This document shows, in pieces, positions 52,176-61,534 of a DNA stretch of 64,000 bases. The notes beneath the pieces were generated by a model. It was not told the DNA's origin and searched no databases. It saw only the letters and a list, made by a program, of their open reading frames with translations. This DNA comes from Athalassotoga sp964433875 (GTDB taxonomy: Bacteria > Thermotogota > Thermotogae > Mesoaciditogales > Mesoaciditogaceae): assembly GCA_964433875.1 (NCBI GenBank), contig CAYSSO010000005.1, forward strand, positions 1-64,000, read 5' to 3'. Both the position numbers and the translations under genes were made by a program. How positions within the stretch are numbered: position 1 is the first letter of the stretch; each line of letters opens with the position of its first letter.

Positions 52176-53404
52176 AAAGATCTGTATTGCTTGGCGTTAG
52201 CCATTCGAGAGGATACGAGGTAGAAAAGAGTCTTGAAGAACTTTCGCTTCTCGCAAAAAGCGTTGGAATTGAAGTAGTGGGAACTTTTTGGCAATTTTTG
52301 AGTTCTCCTCTGCCGACCTATCTTGGAAGTGGAAAATTAAATTCCATTGCAAAATACATAGAACTTTATCGTGCAGATGGTATTATCACCGACGACGAGC
52401 TTACCATCGTCCAGAGATCAAAACTCGAGGAGAACCTCAAAGTTGAAGTGCTTGATAGAACTGAGATAATTTTGCGCGCATTTTCACGTAGCGCTACAAT
52501 GGAGGAAGGGAAGATAGAGGTTCAACTTGCGACTTTGGAGTATACGCTTTCGCACCTAAGGTCGAAGAACCTTTCGAGAACGGGCGGAGGAATAGGCACA
52601 GTCGGTCCCGGAGAGACGAAATTAGAGATGGACAGAAGAACTATAAAAAGGAAGATCGCATTTCTTAAAGAAGAACTTGAAAAGATAGAGAAGAACAAGA
52701 TGATAAAAAAAAGCAAGAGAAGTTCCTCTTTAATACCTAAAATTTCCATTGCCGGATACACAAATGCTGGCAAATCGATGCTTTTGAAATCGATCAGCGG
52801 TTTTAACATAAAAAGTGAAGATAAACTTTTTACAACGCTTGACCCTATAACTCGAAGAGTATGGATAGGAGAGAATCTTTACGCTCTTTTTTCGGATACG
52901 GTCGGATTTATATCTAAGTTACCCCCTCAACTTGTTAGAGCCTTTAAAGCCACCCTCGATGAAATAAAGGAAGCCAACCTCATTTTACTTGTTGCCGATG
53001 GTGCCGATGATGACATCGAGAAGAAAATAAATGTTTCTCTCGAGACTATAAATGAAATAGGCGCTTCGAATATTCCCATTTTGAAGGTTATAAACAAGAT
53101 CGATCTGTGTTCTTCAAGTCGTCTGTCCTTTCTTTCCCGTAAGTACAGTGATGCGATTTTTGTTTCGGCCGCCAAAGGCCTTTACATAGATGATCTGATA
53201 GCAAAAGTGCGTGAAGAATTAACAAAGGATTACATTTCGTTCGAAGGAAGCATAGGCGTCGATAATTGGCAGAAGATTTTAAATACAGATGGAATAAGGG
53301 TTTTGAACTTTGAATCCATCGATGGAGTAGTTCATGCCAGGCTTAAGGTTAATTCAAACCTTTTACCGAAGATAAAGGAGATCCAGAATGTTTTTCAGAC
53401 GTAA
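52172..53404 (+). CDS. hflX: GTPase HflX
   Basis: Ribosome-associated GTPase that splits or rescues stalled ribosomes. The N-terminal HflX domain includes TYLGSGKLNSIA and the Gly-rich GGGIGTVGPGETKLE. The G domain has GYTNAGKSM near residue 195, DTVGFI and NKID. 410 residues. The TTG start overlaps the stop of the second hfq piece; AGGAGG lies farther upstream than usual. Confidence 0.94.
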   Translation: MKRSVLLGVSHSRGYEVEKSLEELSLLAKSVGIEVVGTFWQFLSSPLPTYLGSGKLNSIAKYIELYRADGIITDDELTIVQRSKLEENLKVEVLDRTEIILRAFSRSATMEEGKIEVQLATLEYTLSHLRSKNLSRTGGGIGTVGPGETKLEMDRRTIKRKIAFLKEELEKIEKNKMIKKSKRSSSLIPKISIAGYTNAGKSMLLKSISGFNIKSEDKLFTTLDPITRRVWIGENLYALFSDTVGFISKLPPQLVRAFKATLDEIKEANLILLVADGADDDIEKKINVSLETINEIGASNIPILKVINKIDLCSSSRLSFLSRKYSDAIFVSAAKGLYIDDLIAKVREELTKDYISFEGSIGVDNWQKILNTDGIRVLNFESIDGVVHARLKVNSNLLPKIKEIQNVFQT

Positions 53405-53702
53405 GATCCAAAATGGCCCCCTTTACTTTGAAAAAGAGGGTATTTTTATGTATACTCAAAGCAATAAGGGAACGATCTTTAAGACCATCTTGAGAAAAGG
53501 GTATGATTTTCAAATAAATTACGATGAAGGACCTGCAATACTTCTTGACAAAGAGTTGGTAGGTCAGAGGGCGGACGATCTGATAGTCGTTCATCTCGAA
53601 TTAGATCAAAATTACAATGTTGTCTCTTCAGAGATAAACGGGGGCAGATTTCTAACCCCGCAAGAATACGAAGAACTTTTAAAAAAGGAGGAACTAAAGT
53701 GA
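53388..53702 (+). CDS. Hypothetical protein, 104 aa
   Basis: Not recognised. A small soluble acidic protein; the middle DEGPAILLDKELVGQRADDLIVVH looks beta-rich. ATG 53388 has AAGGAGA 7 bases upstream inside the hflX end; ATG 53448 with GAGGG upstream is an alternative that would give 84 residues. It overlaps hflX by 17 bases and metK by 4, so it is co-translated with both. Confidence 0.65.
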   Translation: MFFRRKIQNGPLYFEKEGIFMYTQSNKGTIFKTILRKGYDFQINYDEGPAILLDKELVGQRADDLIVVHLELDQNYNVVSSEINGGRFLTPQEYEELLKKEELK

Positions 53703-54889
53703 AGAAACTTTTCACAAGTGAAAGTGTTACAGAAGGACATCCGGACAAGATAGCGGATCAGGTATCGGATGCAATTTTGGATGAGGCGCTGGCTCAGGAC
53801 CCGGAAAGCAGGGTCGCAATTGAGACCTTTGTCGTAAGGGGAGAGGTAATGGTTGGGGGCCAGATGACGACACGCGCGTACATAGACATTCCATCTGTTG
53901 TACGAAAGACCGTGCTTGACATTGGATACACAAGGGCCAAGTATGGTTTTGATGGTGAAACGTGCGCCGTTATTACTGCTATAGATGAACAATCTCCGGA
54001 TATAGCACTTGGTGTCGATGAGGCTTTTGAAGTAAAAGAAGGAGAAAAGGTCTCAGATCCTCTTGAAAAACTCGGTGCTGGAGATCAGGGAATAATGTTT
54101 GGGTATGCAACTGATGAAACATCTGAATATATGCCATTGAGTATATCCCTCGCTCACAGGCTTGCAAGAAGGCTTGCCGAAGTTAGAAAGGACAAAACTC
54201 TTGATTTTCTAAGGCCTGATGGAAAAACTCAGGTAACCATAGAATTTGACGATGATAATACCCCCATCGCTGTTGATGCCGTTATCGTTTCGGCCCAGCA
54301 CGATCCAAACGTTTCAAGGGTAGATCTTGAAAATGGCATAAGAGAAGAGGTCATAAAGAAAATAATTCCCGCAAATCTTTTGACGAAAAACACGAAGATT
54401 TACATAAACCCGACGGGCCGTTTCGTCATAGGTGGTCCTATGGGTGATACGGGATTGACTGGAAGAAAGATAATAGTCGATACCTATGGCGGTGTAGCAC
54501 CACACGGTGGAGGTGCTTTCAGTGGCAAAGATCCGACCAAGGTAGACAGATCAGCCTCTTACATGGCAAGATACGTTGCAAAGAACATAGTTGCAGCAGG
54601 TCTTGCTCATAAATGCTTGATTCAGGTTGCATACGCGATAGGCGTTGCAAGGCCTGTTTCCATTTTTGTCGATACATACGGGACCGGCCTATTACCTGAT
54701 ATGGAACTGACAAAGATCGTAAGCCAGAATTTTGATTTTAGACCGGGGGCAATAATAAAAAATCTCAATTTAAGAAGGCCAATTTACAAGCAGGTGGCAG
54801 CCTACGGCCATTTTGGAAGAACAGATCTCGATCTTTCATGGGAGAAGACAGACAGTGTTAATTTGTTGAGGTCTGTCGTGAAGGCTTGA
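53699..54889 (+). CDS. metK: S-adenosylmethionine synthetase
   Basis: Makes SAM from methionine and ATP. Signatures include SVTEGHPDKIADQVSDAILD near the start, GAGDQGIMFGYA near residue 120 and the GGGAFSGKDPTKVDRSA phosphate loop near 275. 396 residues. GTG start 53699 with AAGGAGGA upstream. No SAM riboswitch is possible here because it is inside the operon. SAM supports the many methyltransferases in the window. Confidence 0.97.
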   Translation: MKKLFTSESVTEGHPDKIADQVSDAILDEALAQDPESRVAIETFVVRGEVMVGGQMTTRAYIDIPSVVRKTVLDIGYTRAKYGFDGETCAVITAIDEQSPDIALGVDEAFEVKEGEKVSDPLEKLGAGDQGIMFGYATDETSEYMPLSISLAHRLARRLAEVRKDKTLDFLRPDGKTQVTIEFDDDNTPIAVDAVIVSAQHDPNVSRVDLENGIREEVIKKIIPANLLTKNTKIYINPTGRFVIGGPMGDTGLTGRKIIVDTYGGVAPHGGGAFSGKDPTKVDRSASYMARYVAKNIVAAGLAHKCLIQVAYAIGVARPVSIFVDTYGTGLLPDMELTKIVSQNFDFRPGAIIKNLNLRRPIYKQVAAYGHFGRTDLDLSWEKTDSVNLLRSVVKA

Positions 54890-56722
54890 ATGGAAGAGTA
54901 CGATGTAGTTGTTGTTGGATCTGGACATGCCGGTGTTGAAGCGGCACTGGCAAGCGCAAAGCAGGGTCTTAAGACCCTGCTTTTGGGCATAAATCTCGAT
55001 AACATTGCATGGACTCCGTGCAATCCTGCCATTGGAGGGCCTGCAAAGGGAATAATAGCGAGAGAGGTAGATGCGCTCGGTGGTGCGATGGCGAAGATAA
55101 CGGATGTTGCCATGATAAACATAAGGGTTTTAAATACCTCCAAAGGTCCTGCTGTCCAAGCCTTGAGGGCTCAAGTAGACAAATACCTTTATTCGAAGAC
55201 TGCAAAGCAAATTCTCATGGAAGAAAAGAACTTGACTCTCAGGCAAGGTGTTGCCACACGCCTTGTGGTAGAGGATGGGAAAGTTGCCGGAATAGAGACC
55301 TCTCTTGGAATTTTTTACAAATGTAAATGTGCAATAATAACAACGGGCACATTTTTAGGGGGAAGAATCTTCATAGGACCGAATTCAATGCCGGCTGGTC
55401 GTCTTGGAGAACCTGCTGCCGAAGGTCTAACAGAGAGTTTAAGAAGTTATGGAATAAACATGAAGAGATTCAAAACCGGGACTCCTCCACGTGTTTTGAA
55501 ATCTTCAATAGATTTTTCAATCCTTGAAAGGCAAGACACGTCCGATGAGCCTCTCGCTTTTTCTTATTCTGATGAACCGAGAGTACTGCCGAAAACACAT
55601 CCGTGTTTTATAACGAGGACAAACACGCAAACTCACGATATAATAAGGGCAAATTTGCATTTTTCTCCGATGTATGGAGACGTTAAACTCATTCATTCCG
55701 TGGGGCCGAGGTATTGTCCATCGATAGAAGACAAGGTCGTTAAATTTCCCGACAAAGATTCGCACCAACTTTTTGTTGAACCAGAAGGCATAGATTCTAT
55801 GGAGTATTACATAAATGGATTTAGCACCTCCTTACCTTACGATGCCCAGGTGAGGATGCTTCATACCCTTCCGGGCTTCGATCACGCTGTAATAATAAGA
55901 CCGGCTTACGCGGTCGAATACGATTACGCAGATCCAACGCAGTTGTATCCGACCCTTGAATCTAAGGTGATAGAAAATCTTTACTTCGCAGGTCAGGTTA
56001 ACGGCACAAGCGGGTATGAGGAGGCCGCAGGTCAGGGGATGATGGCCGGATTGAACGCGGGATTGAAATTAAAAGGTGAGGATCAGATCGTGCTTGGACG
56101 TCATGAGGCGTACATTGGTGTTATGATAGACGATCTCGTCTTTAAAGGAGTTGATGAGCCTTACAGAATGCTTACCTCAAGGGCCGAATACAGATTACTT
56201 CTGAGAGATGACAACGCTCAATTCAGGCTTACAAAGTACGGCTACAGGGCCGGAATCGTCGATAAATCAACATACGAAAAGGTTTTAAGAGTTGAAAAAG
56301 AGATAAAAGATGCGATAGAAAAACTTCAAAAAACAAAGGTCAGGGTCTCAAGGTTTAAGGAACTAACACTCGACAAAACCATTTCCCTTTACGATCTTTT
56401 AAAGATGCCGAATGTTTCATATTCTGACATAGCCATGTTCGATACCCATCCTTTGGAAGATCCTCAGGTAATAAAGGAAGTTGAAATAGAGGCTCATTAT
56501 GGTGGGTATATATCCAAAGAAATACAGGAAGCCCAGAAACTTTCGAAACTCGACAAAATAAGAATACCGGATAATTTTGATTTCTCGAGCGTGGTAGGTA
56601 TTTCGACTGAATCGAAGCAGAAGTTAATGAAGATGAGACCCTCAACTCTTGGCCAGGCCGCAAGAATTCAAGGAGTTACACCGAGCGATCTTTTCCTTTT
56701 AAGCGCGAAGATAAAGGAGTAA
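54890..56722 (+). CDS. mnmG: tRNA uridine-5-carboxymethylaminomethyl synthesis protein MnmG
   Basis: FAD protein that with MnmE modifies U34 of certain tRNAs. The FAD motif VVVGSGHAGVEAALA is at the N-terminus, then CNPAIGGPAKG, TGTFLGG, and GQVNGTSGYEEAAGQG. 610 residues, full length. It directly abuts metK. Confidence 0.96.
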   Translation: MEEYDVVVVGSGHAGVEAALASAKQGLKTLLLGINLDNIAWTPCNPAIGGPAKGIIAREVDALGGAMAKITDVAMINIRVLNTSKGPAVQALRAQVDKYLYSKTAKQILMEEKNLTLRQGVATRLVVEDGKVAGIETSLGIFYKCKCAIITTGTFLGGRIFIGPNSMPAGRLGEPAAEGLTESLRSYGINMKRFKTGTPPRVLKSSIDFSILERQDTSDEPLAFSYSDEPRVLPKTHPCFITRTNTQTHDIIRANLHFSPMYGDVKLIHSVGPRYCPSIEDKVVKFPDKDSHQLFVEPEGIDSMEYYINGFSTSLPYDAQVRMLHTLPGFDHAVIIRPAYAVEYDYADPTQLYPTLESKVIENLYFAGQVNGTSGYEEAAGQGMMAGLNAGLKLKGEDQIVLGRHEAYIGVMIDDLVFKGVDEPYRMLTSRAEYRLLLRDDNAQFRLTKYGYRAGIVDKSTYEKVLRVEKEIKDAIEKLQKTKVRVSRFKELTLDKTISLYDLLKMPNVSYSDIAMFDTHPLEDPQVIKEVEIEAHYGGYISKEIQEAQKLSKLDKIRIPDNFDFSSVVGISTESKQKLMKMRPSTLGQAARIQGVTPSDLFLLSAKIKE

Positions 56723-56724
56723 AG

Positions 56725-58329
56725 ATGGACAAGATATACGTGATAGGTCATAAAAATCCCGATACCGATTCTATTTCCAGCGTGATAGGTTATGCAGATT
56801 TTTTGAATCGCTCCGATCCAATATACGTTCCCGCACGATGCGGTGAGATAAATTCCGAAACTAAATTTGCGCTCTCAAAATTCGGAGTGAATGAGCCTGT
56901 GTACATAGAAAGCCTTGAACCGAAGATTGCAGACATGAAATTACCTTCTCCTGTAAGCGTTCACGAAGATGTCCCTACTATTGATGTGGCGATGCTTATG
57001 GAAAAGTACGATATAAAAAATGTTCCGGTCATCGATGGTGAAGGTAGACTTGTGGGCCTTATAAGCGAAAGAGGGCTTGCAAAAGCTTACGTGAGAAAAA
57101 ATAAAATAGAACAACTTGAAATGGCCCCTATTAGCATAGAGACACTGGCAAGGATAATAGATGGAAGGGTAATCTTCGATTCTGGAAGAGTTCTTAAAGG
57201 AAAGGTCTACACGGCAATAGATGCCCTCCACGTGGCACTTTCAAAACTTGGTCATGAAGATGTGGCAATCGTTGGGGATAATGAGCCGGATCAAATTGCA
57301 TTCATAAGATCTAACATAGCGGCGCTTATAATCGCAAATGGTGCTCCAGTGGGAGAAAGGGTTATAAGTGAAGCGAAATTGCATAACACCTCGATCATTC
57401 AAACTAATCTCGACGCATTCGGTGTTGGTAAGATGATAAATTTATCTCTTCCGGCAAAGATGGTAATGGCAAAGGATATACCTGTTTTGAAAATGCATGA
57501 TTCCATCGAATATGCAAAAAAAATAGTGTATGAATCGAAGTTTAGAACTGCTTGTATTGTCGATAACAACGGAGTTCTTTCGGGAATTGTAACGAGGACG
57601 AATCTTTTGGAAGAGGTAAAGAAATCAGTTATACTTCTTGATCACAACGAGTACACTCAAGCCGTAGATGGAATAGAGAAGGCCGAAATAATAGAGATAA
57701 TAGATCACCACAGAATAGGAAATATAGACACGATCAAGCCGATTAAATTTTTAAATGATCCAATAGGTTCAACCTCTACAATAATAACTTATAAATTCAT
57801 AGATGCAGGGATTACCCCATCGCCCCAAATTGCCGGAGTTCTTTTGAGTGGAATACTGTCGGACACACTTGTGATGAAACTATCAACCACGACGCAAAGG
57901 GACATAAAGGCCGTTGAATATCTTTCTCACATAGCCGGAGTAAATCCTTACGATTACGGAAATGAATTGATCAACGCGGGCATGTCTCTCGAAGGCTTAT
58001 CAATAGATGAGATTCTCACCAAAGACATGAAAAGGTACAATCTGTTCGGTAAAAACATAGTTATTTCGCAGGTCATGGTAGCCTCTTTTGATTTTGCCTT
58101 ATCTAAATCAAAAGAAATAATATCGAAGATGTCTAAATTGAGAGATTCCATCAATGTCGATTGCTTTTTCTGCCTTTTTACGAATGTGTTCGAGGAGTCG
58201 AGCGATCTCTTTATAAGTTCTGATGAAGAATGCCTTTTAAAGTTCAAATCGAATCCGGTAAGACTGGAAGGAGTTATGTCTCGCAAAAAAGATTTTCTTC
58301 CCTATCTTGCAAAGATAATTCATAATTAG
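56725..58329 (+). CDS. ppaC: Manganese-dependent inorganic pyrophosphatase with regulatory CBS and DRTGG domains
   Basis: A family II (DHH) pyrophosphatase of 534 residues. Metal motifs are GHKNPDTDS near residue 7 and IIDHHRIGN near 330, with DHHA2 at the C-terminus. Between the two catalytic halves lie a CBS domain (about 70-125), a DRTGG domain (about 130-240) and a second CBS domain (about 245-305), the layout of nucleotide-regulated pyrophosphatases. It follows mnmG by 2 bases. Confidence 0.92.
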   Translation: MDKIYVIGHKNPDTDSISSVIGYADFLNRSDPIYVPARCGEINSETKFALSKFGVNEPVYIESLEPKIADMKLPSPVSVHEDVPTIDVAMLMEKYDIKNVPVIDGEGRLVGLISERGLAKAYVRKNKIEQLEMAPISIETLARIIDGRVIFDSGRVLKGKVYTAIDALHVALSKLGHEDVAIVGDNEPDQIAFIRSNIAALIIANGAPVGERVISEAKLHNTSIIQTNLDAFGVGKMINLSLPAKMVMAKDIPVLKMHDSIEYAKKIVYESKFRTACIVDNNGVLSGIVTRTNLLEEVKKSVILLDHNEYTQAVDGIEKAEIIEIIDHHRIGNIDTIKPIKFLNDPIGSTSTIITYKFIDAGITPSPQIAGVLLSGILSDTLVMKLSTTTQRDIKAVEYLSHIAGVNPYDYGNELINAGMSLEGLSIDEILTKDMKRYNLFGKNIVISQVMVASFDFALSKSKEIISKMSKLRDSINVDCFFCLFTNVFEESSDLFISSDEECLLKFKSNPVRLEGVMSRKKDFLPYLAKIIHN

Positions 58330-58363
58330 ACAAATCAAAAGAGATTGTAACATCTTATTTTTA

Positions 58364-58393
58364 TTGACATTTATGGTTAAGATGAAGTATAAT
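58364..58393 (+). promoter_or_regulatory. Promoter of the lipoprotein-protease pair
   Basis: TTGACA (58364-58369), 18-base spacer, TATAAT (58388-58393). The string ACATCTTATT occurs on both sides (58350-58359 and 58400-58409), 50 bases apart, flanking the promoter. Confidence 0.75.
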
Positions 58394-58426
58394 TTTTTGA
58401 CATCTTATTGAAAGGGGATGAAGTAT

Positions 58427-60034
58427 TTGAAAACAAGGGGTAAGTTACTTCTTTTTTCTGCATCAATCGCGATAGTCGCCTTAGTCCTAAGTGGCTGTTT
58501 CTTAATGCCTCCAACGGTAAGATTTATCTCTCCAACCTCTCTTAACAATGCTGCCTATCCTGTTAATTCTCCAATAACTTTTGCGTGGTCCGGAGAGAAT
58601 GGACTTACCTACACTTTAACTCTCTCTGCCTCGGGTGTTGGCCCAATAACGTTGCTGTCCAATTCAAATCTAACCACTTATCAAACATCAATAGCAACAC
58701 CAGGAGTTTACACGGCTCAAATCGTGGGCAAAACTGGCCTTGGCGGAACTGGAAAAGATACCACAACATTTAACGTTACATCTTTGCAGATAACAAACAC
58801 TGCCACGGTTTACGCGAAAAAAAATCTAACTGTTTCATGGAAATCGCTTGATGGCAAACCTCACACGTACCTTTATTCTATAACAAATGGCGCAACATGG
58901 ATATCAACGACTCAGACAACCGCAACTTTGACAAACCTTTCAGATGGGAATTACACTTTCATGGTAAAACTTGCCAATTCTTATGTGCCGGCAGCCGTTT
59001 ACAATTTTGAAATTCTAACGGCCGGGCCAACGATAGGTATCGCAGTTTCCGATAGAACTGAAGGCGGCTTTTACGGTATAGGATCTCATCCTCAGGGTAG
59101 ATACGCACAAATAAGTTGGGCTTCCAATCAAAAATTGGGCGCTTTACTTGTGAGATTTTACATGTATGGTCCTTTGGGAACAGGGCTAAGATACAGACTT
59201 AACATATCTCCAAATGGTCAATGGATCGTCCTTCCGGCGACATCGACGGCCCAGCAATGGTATTTGATTCCTCACCCGAATACGAATACCGATATGATAG
59301 TTTCGGCAACGGGTTACGGCAGTTTGCAAGTCTACGATATGAGCGGCAACGCTTACAACGTGCCTCCTTTCGAGTTGGGTCAGACTTACGCGATAGGCAT
59401 GTTGCCTATAAACTGGCTTGGAACGCAGGGAGCTTTTTCAATAGCCCCATTTGTGCTTAGCGAAAGATACGGACTTTCGGATATGCCACAGATGTACATC
59501 GGATACAACACGACTTCAGTCGCGACGGGAGGGTCTTTTGTTGCATCTGTGTACGCTCCAAACCTTACTTCGTACGCATCCGGTACCCATGAAATAGTCA
59601 ACGATAACGTCGATCACACCGACATCACAACGAACAACGGCCTTATGTACATGCAATTTTCGGTTCAACTTGCTCCAGGACTTCAACTTGGCAATGTTAC
59701 ATTCCCAGACATGATGACGGGAAAAGTTAACCTTTCGACTTACAAATACGATGCAAATAGTGGAATTTTGACAGTTTACAGAGGATTTGTAAATCCTGTC
59801 CCCGGTGCACCGGTGGCACAGTCATCAACTGATATAGCGGTACAGATTCAGTGTACGGTGCCGGCGACCTACAGCGGATCTTACGCGTATGCTGGCATAG
59901 TATACGAAGGTTACTTCGGTAACGAAGGATACAGCAATCTCAATCCCGTCTTCAAAGACAACTCTTTGAGAAACATAGACGGTGTCGTGATCTTGAGATC
60001 TGTACCCGTAGTTTCCGTTAGCAGTGCACAGTAG
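58427..60034 (+). CDS. Surface lipoprotein with Ig-like region and possible cohesin-like domain
   Basis: 535 residues with a lipoprotein signal (LVLSGC, Cys near residue 24). Two Ig-like regions follow (about 30-105 and 110-195), then a large beta domain, and a C-terminal domain (about 360-530) with GGSFVASVYAPNL, MYMQFSVQLAPGLQLGNV and KYDANSGILTVYRG. The order of these blocks resembles the cohesin/carbohydrate-binding beta-sandwich. TTG 58427 is chosen because AAAGGGG precedes it by 9 bases; ATG 58418 touches that site. It is directly upstream of the dockerin-bearing protease. Confidence 0.75.
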   Translation: MKTRGKLLLFSASIAIVALVLSGCFLMPPTVRFISPTSLNNAAYPVNSPITFAWSGENGLTYTLTLSASGVGPITLLSNSNLTTYQTSIATPGVYTAQIVGKTGLGGTGKDTTTFNVTSLQITNTATVYAKKNLTVSWKSLDGKPHTYLYSITNGATWISTTQTTATLTNLSDGNYTFMVKLANSYVPAAVYNFEILTAGPTIGIAVSDRTEGGFYGIGSHPQGRYAQISWASNQKLGALLVRFYMYGPLGTGLRYRLNISPNGQWIVLPATSTAQQWYLIPHPNTNTDMIVSATGYGSLQVYDMSGNAYNVPPFELGQTYAIGMLPINWLGTQGAFSIAPFVLSERYGLSDMPQMYIGYNTTSVATGGSFVASVYAPNLTSYASGTHEIVNDNVDHTDITTNNGLMYMQFSVQLAPGLQLGNVTFPDMMTGKVNLSTYKYDANSGILTVYRGFVNPVPGAPVAQSSTDIAVQIQCTVPATYSGSYAYAGIVYEGYFGNEGYSNLNPVFKDNSLRNIDGVVILRSVPVVSVSSAQ

Positions 60035-60045
60035 GGGTGATTGAT

Positions 60046-61434
60046 ATGAAAAAGATTACCTTTATCTTGATCGCTTTGGTTTTAGTTTCTGCCTTTGCGT
60101 TTGGAATCTCTTTGAATACGCAGACTGTTATGAGTACATCTGTCGTCGAGGCGGTAAATGCGCAAAATACTCAACTCGGACTTCCGTGGTCTGCAGGCCT
60201 TAACGGCTTTAACGGAAAGACGATAGGGCAATTGTCAGTTATGAATGGATGGCGGCCACTTCCAAAAGATTTTGTCAACGTCATTTTATCGAATTCAAAG
60301 AAACTCACGACAACGGACGATATGCTCATGGGATCTTACACGCTGTTTAACCCTTTGACGATGGACGCATCTAACCTTCCGACCGCTTATGACCTCAGCA
60401 ACCAATTCGTCCAATATCCTGGCATTTCTTATGTGACGCCTGTCAAGGATCAGGGTTACCATGGCACGTGCTGGGCCTTTTCTACAACGGAAACCTTTGA
60501 GACGGCCCTTGCCATGCAGGGTGTTGTACCGTATTCAAATATCCCCGTGCTTTCAACCCAGTTCGTTGCATACCATGACATAGATTGGAATCTTTTGATC
60601 GCCGCAAATGGATGGGTAGTCCAAGATTCTAATGAGGACGTAGGCGGGAACCAGTACTTTTCAATGTACAATGCCATAAGGTATGGAATACCCCCTGCCA
60701 CCGACTTCCCGACGATATCTTACGAGAATTCTCCATGGATAGAATGGGATCCTCAAAATCCTAACTGGCAAAAAGATTTGATTTACTCGCAGGGTACACT
60801 TTTACTTCTCAGCGCTCCAGAAGAGGCGTACTATTACCACGTGAGTTACGATCAGTACATAGATGCGATAAAGACTATGATAATGAAGTATGGCTCTGTC
60901 AGCGTTTCTTACTCGGTACCGGCCGACTTTTTCAGTTACACAAGTGGTGTCTATGTTCCTGTGAATCCAGGTACTTCCTCTAACCCATACGAGGGTGGCC
61001 ATGCCGTTCAAATAGTCGGATGGATAGACAATTACGTTGCATCCAACGGTCAGACTTACAACGTGTGGATAGTTAGAAATTCATGGGGTACAAGTTGGGG
61101 CATGAATGGGTACTGGCTTCAGCCGTGGGTAACTCCTCAGGAATACGCATCTGGAAATGTTCCGGCATGGAAATTTGAATCTTACGGCAATTGGTTCTTT
61201 GTGCCAATATTCAAAACTGTTAACGTCTCTTACTCTCAAGCCGATTTTAACAACGATGGATACGTCAACATGACAGACTGGAATATGCTCGTAAGCGCTA
61301 TGCAGGAGACGAACCCGTCATCTCAAACTATAGCCAAATACGATATAGGAGTGCCAAAGACTGGCAAGATCGGTGGAGGATCTTTGGAACAATTCATGTA
61401 TTTGTGGAATCTTGCGGCCCAGAGCGGACATTAA
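60046..61434 (+). CDS. Secreted papain-family (C1A) cysteine protease with dockerin-like C-terminus
   Basis: 462 residues. Signal peptide (about 1-20, ending AFAFG), a pro-region, then the C1A catalytic domain: oxyanion Gln in VKDQGYHGTCWAFS with nucleophile Cys142, His319 in GGHAVQIVGW and Asn345 in RNSWGTSWG. The C-terminal 65 residues contain DFNNDGYVNMTDWNML near residue 400, a dockerin-type calcium loop; the second repeat is degenerate. ATG 60046 has AGGGGTG 6 bases upstream. It shares the promoter of the upstream lipoprotein, and a terminator follows. Confidence 0.87.
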   Translation: MKKITFILIALVLVSAFAFGISLNTQTVMSTSVVEAVNAQNTQLGLPWSAGLNGFNGKTIGQLSVMNGWRPLPKDFVNVILSNSKKLTTTDDMLMGSYTLFNPLTMDASNLPTAYDLSNQFVQYPGISYVTPVKDQGYHGTCWAFSTTETFETALAMQGVVPYSNIPVLSTQFVAYHDIDWNLLIAANGWVVQDSNEDVGGNQYFSMYNAIRYGIPPATDFPTISYENSPWIEWDPQNPNWQKDLIYSQGTLLLLSAPEEAYYYHVSYDQYIDAIKTMIMKYGSVSVSYSVPADFFSYTSGVYVPVNPGTSSNPYEGGHAVQIVGWIDNYVASNGQTYNVWIVRNSWGTSWGMNGYWLQPWVTPQEYASGNVPAWKFESYGNWFFVPIFKTVNVSYSQADFNNDGYVNMTDWNMLVSAMQETNPSSQTIAKYDIGVPKTGKIGGGSLEQFMYLWNLAAQSGH

Positions 61435-61450
61435 AAGTTAACAAAACAAT

Positions 61451-61481
61451 AAAGGGCGCTAAATGCGCCCTTTATTTTTTT
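61451..61481 (+). terminator. Intrinsic terminator after the cysteine protease gene
   Basis: AAAGGGCGC (61451-61459), 5-base loop, GCGCCCTTT (61465-61473), then ATTTTTTT. Confidence 0.92.
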
Positions 61482-61492
61482 AACTGACTTTA

Positions 61493-61501
61493 TGGTAAAA
61501 T
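61493..61501 (+). promoter_or_regulatory. Extended -10 promoter of the dehydratase/activase operon
   Basis: TGGTAAAAT is an extended -10 element just after the terminator, without a good -35. The same string is found before padR and on the minus strand before sufC. Confidence 0.5.
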
Positions 61502-61534
61502 ATTCCTGTGGTTTGTGAATAGAGGTGGTAGAGA

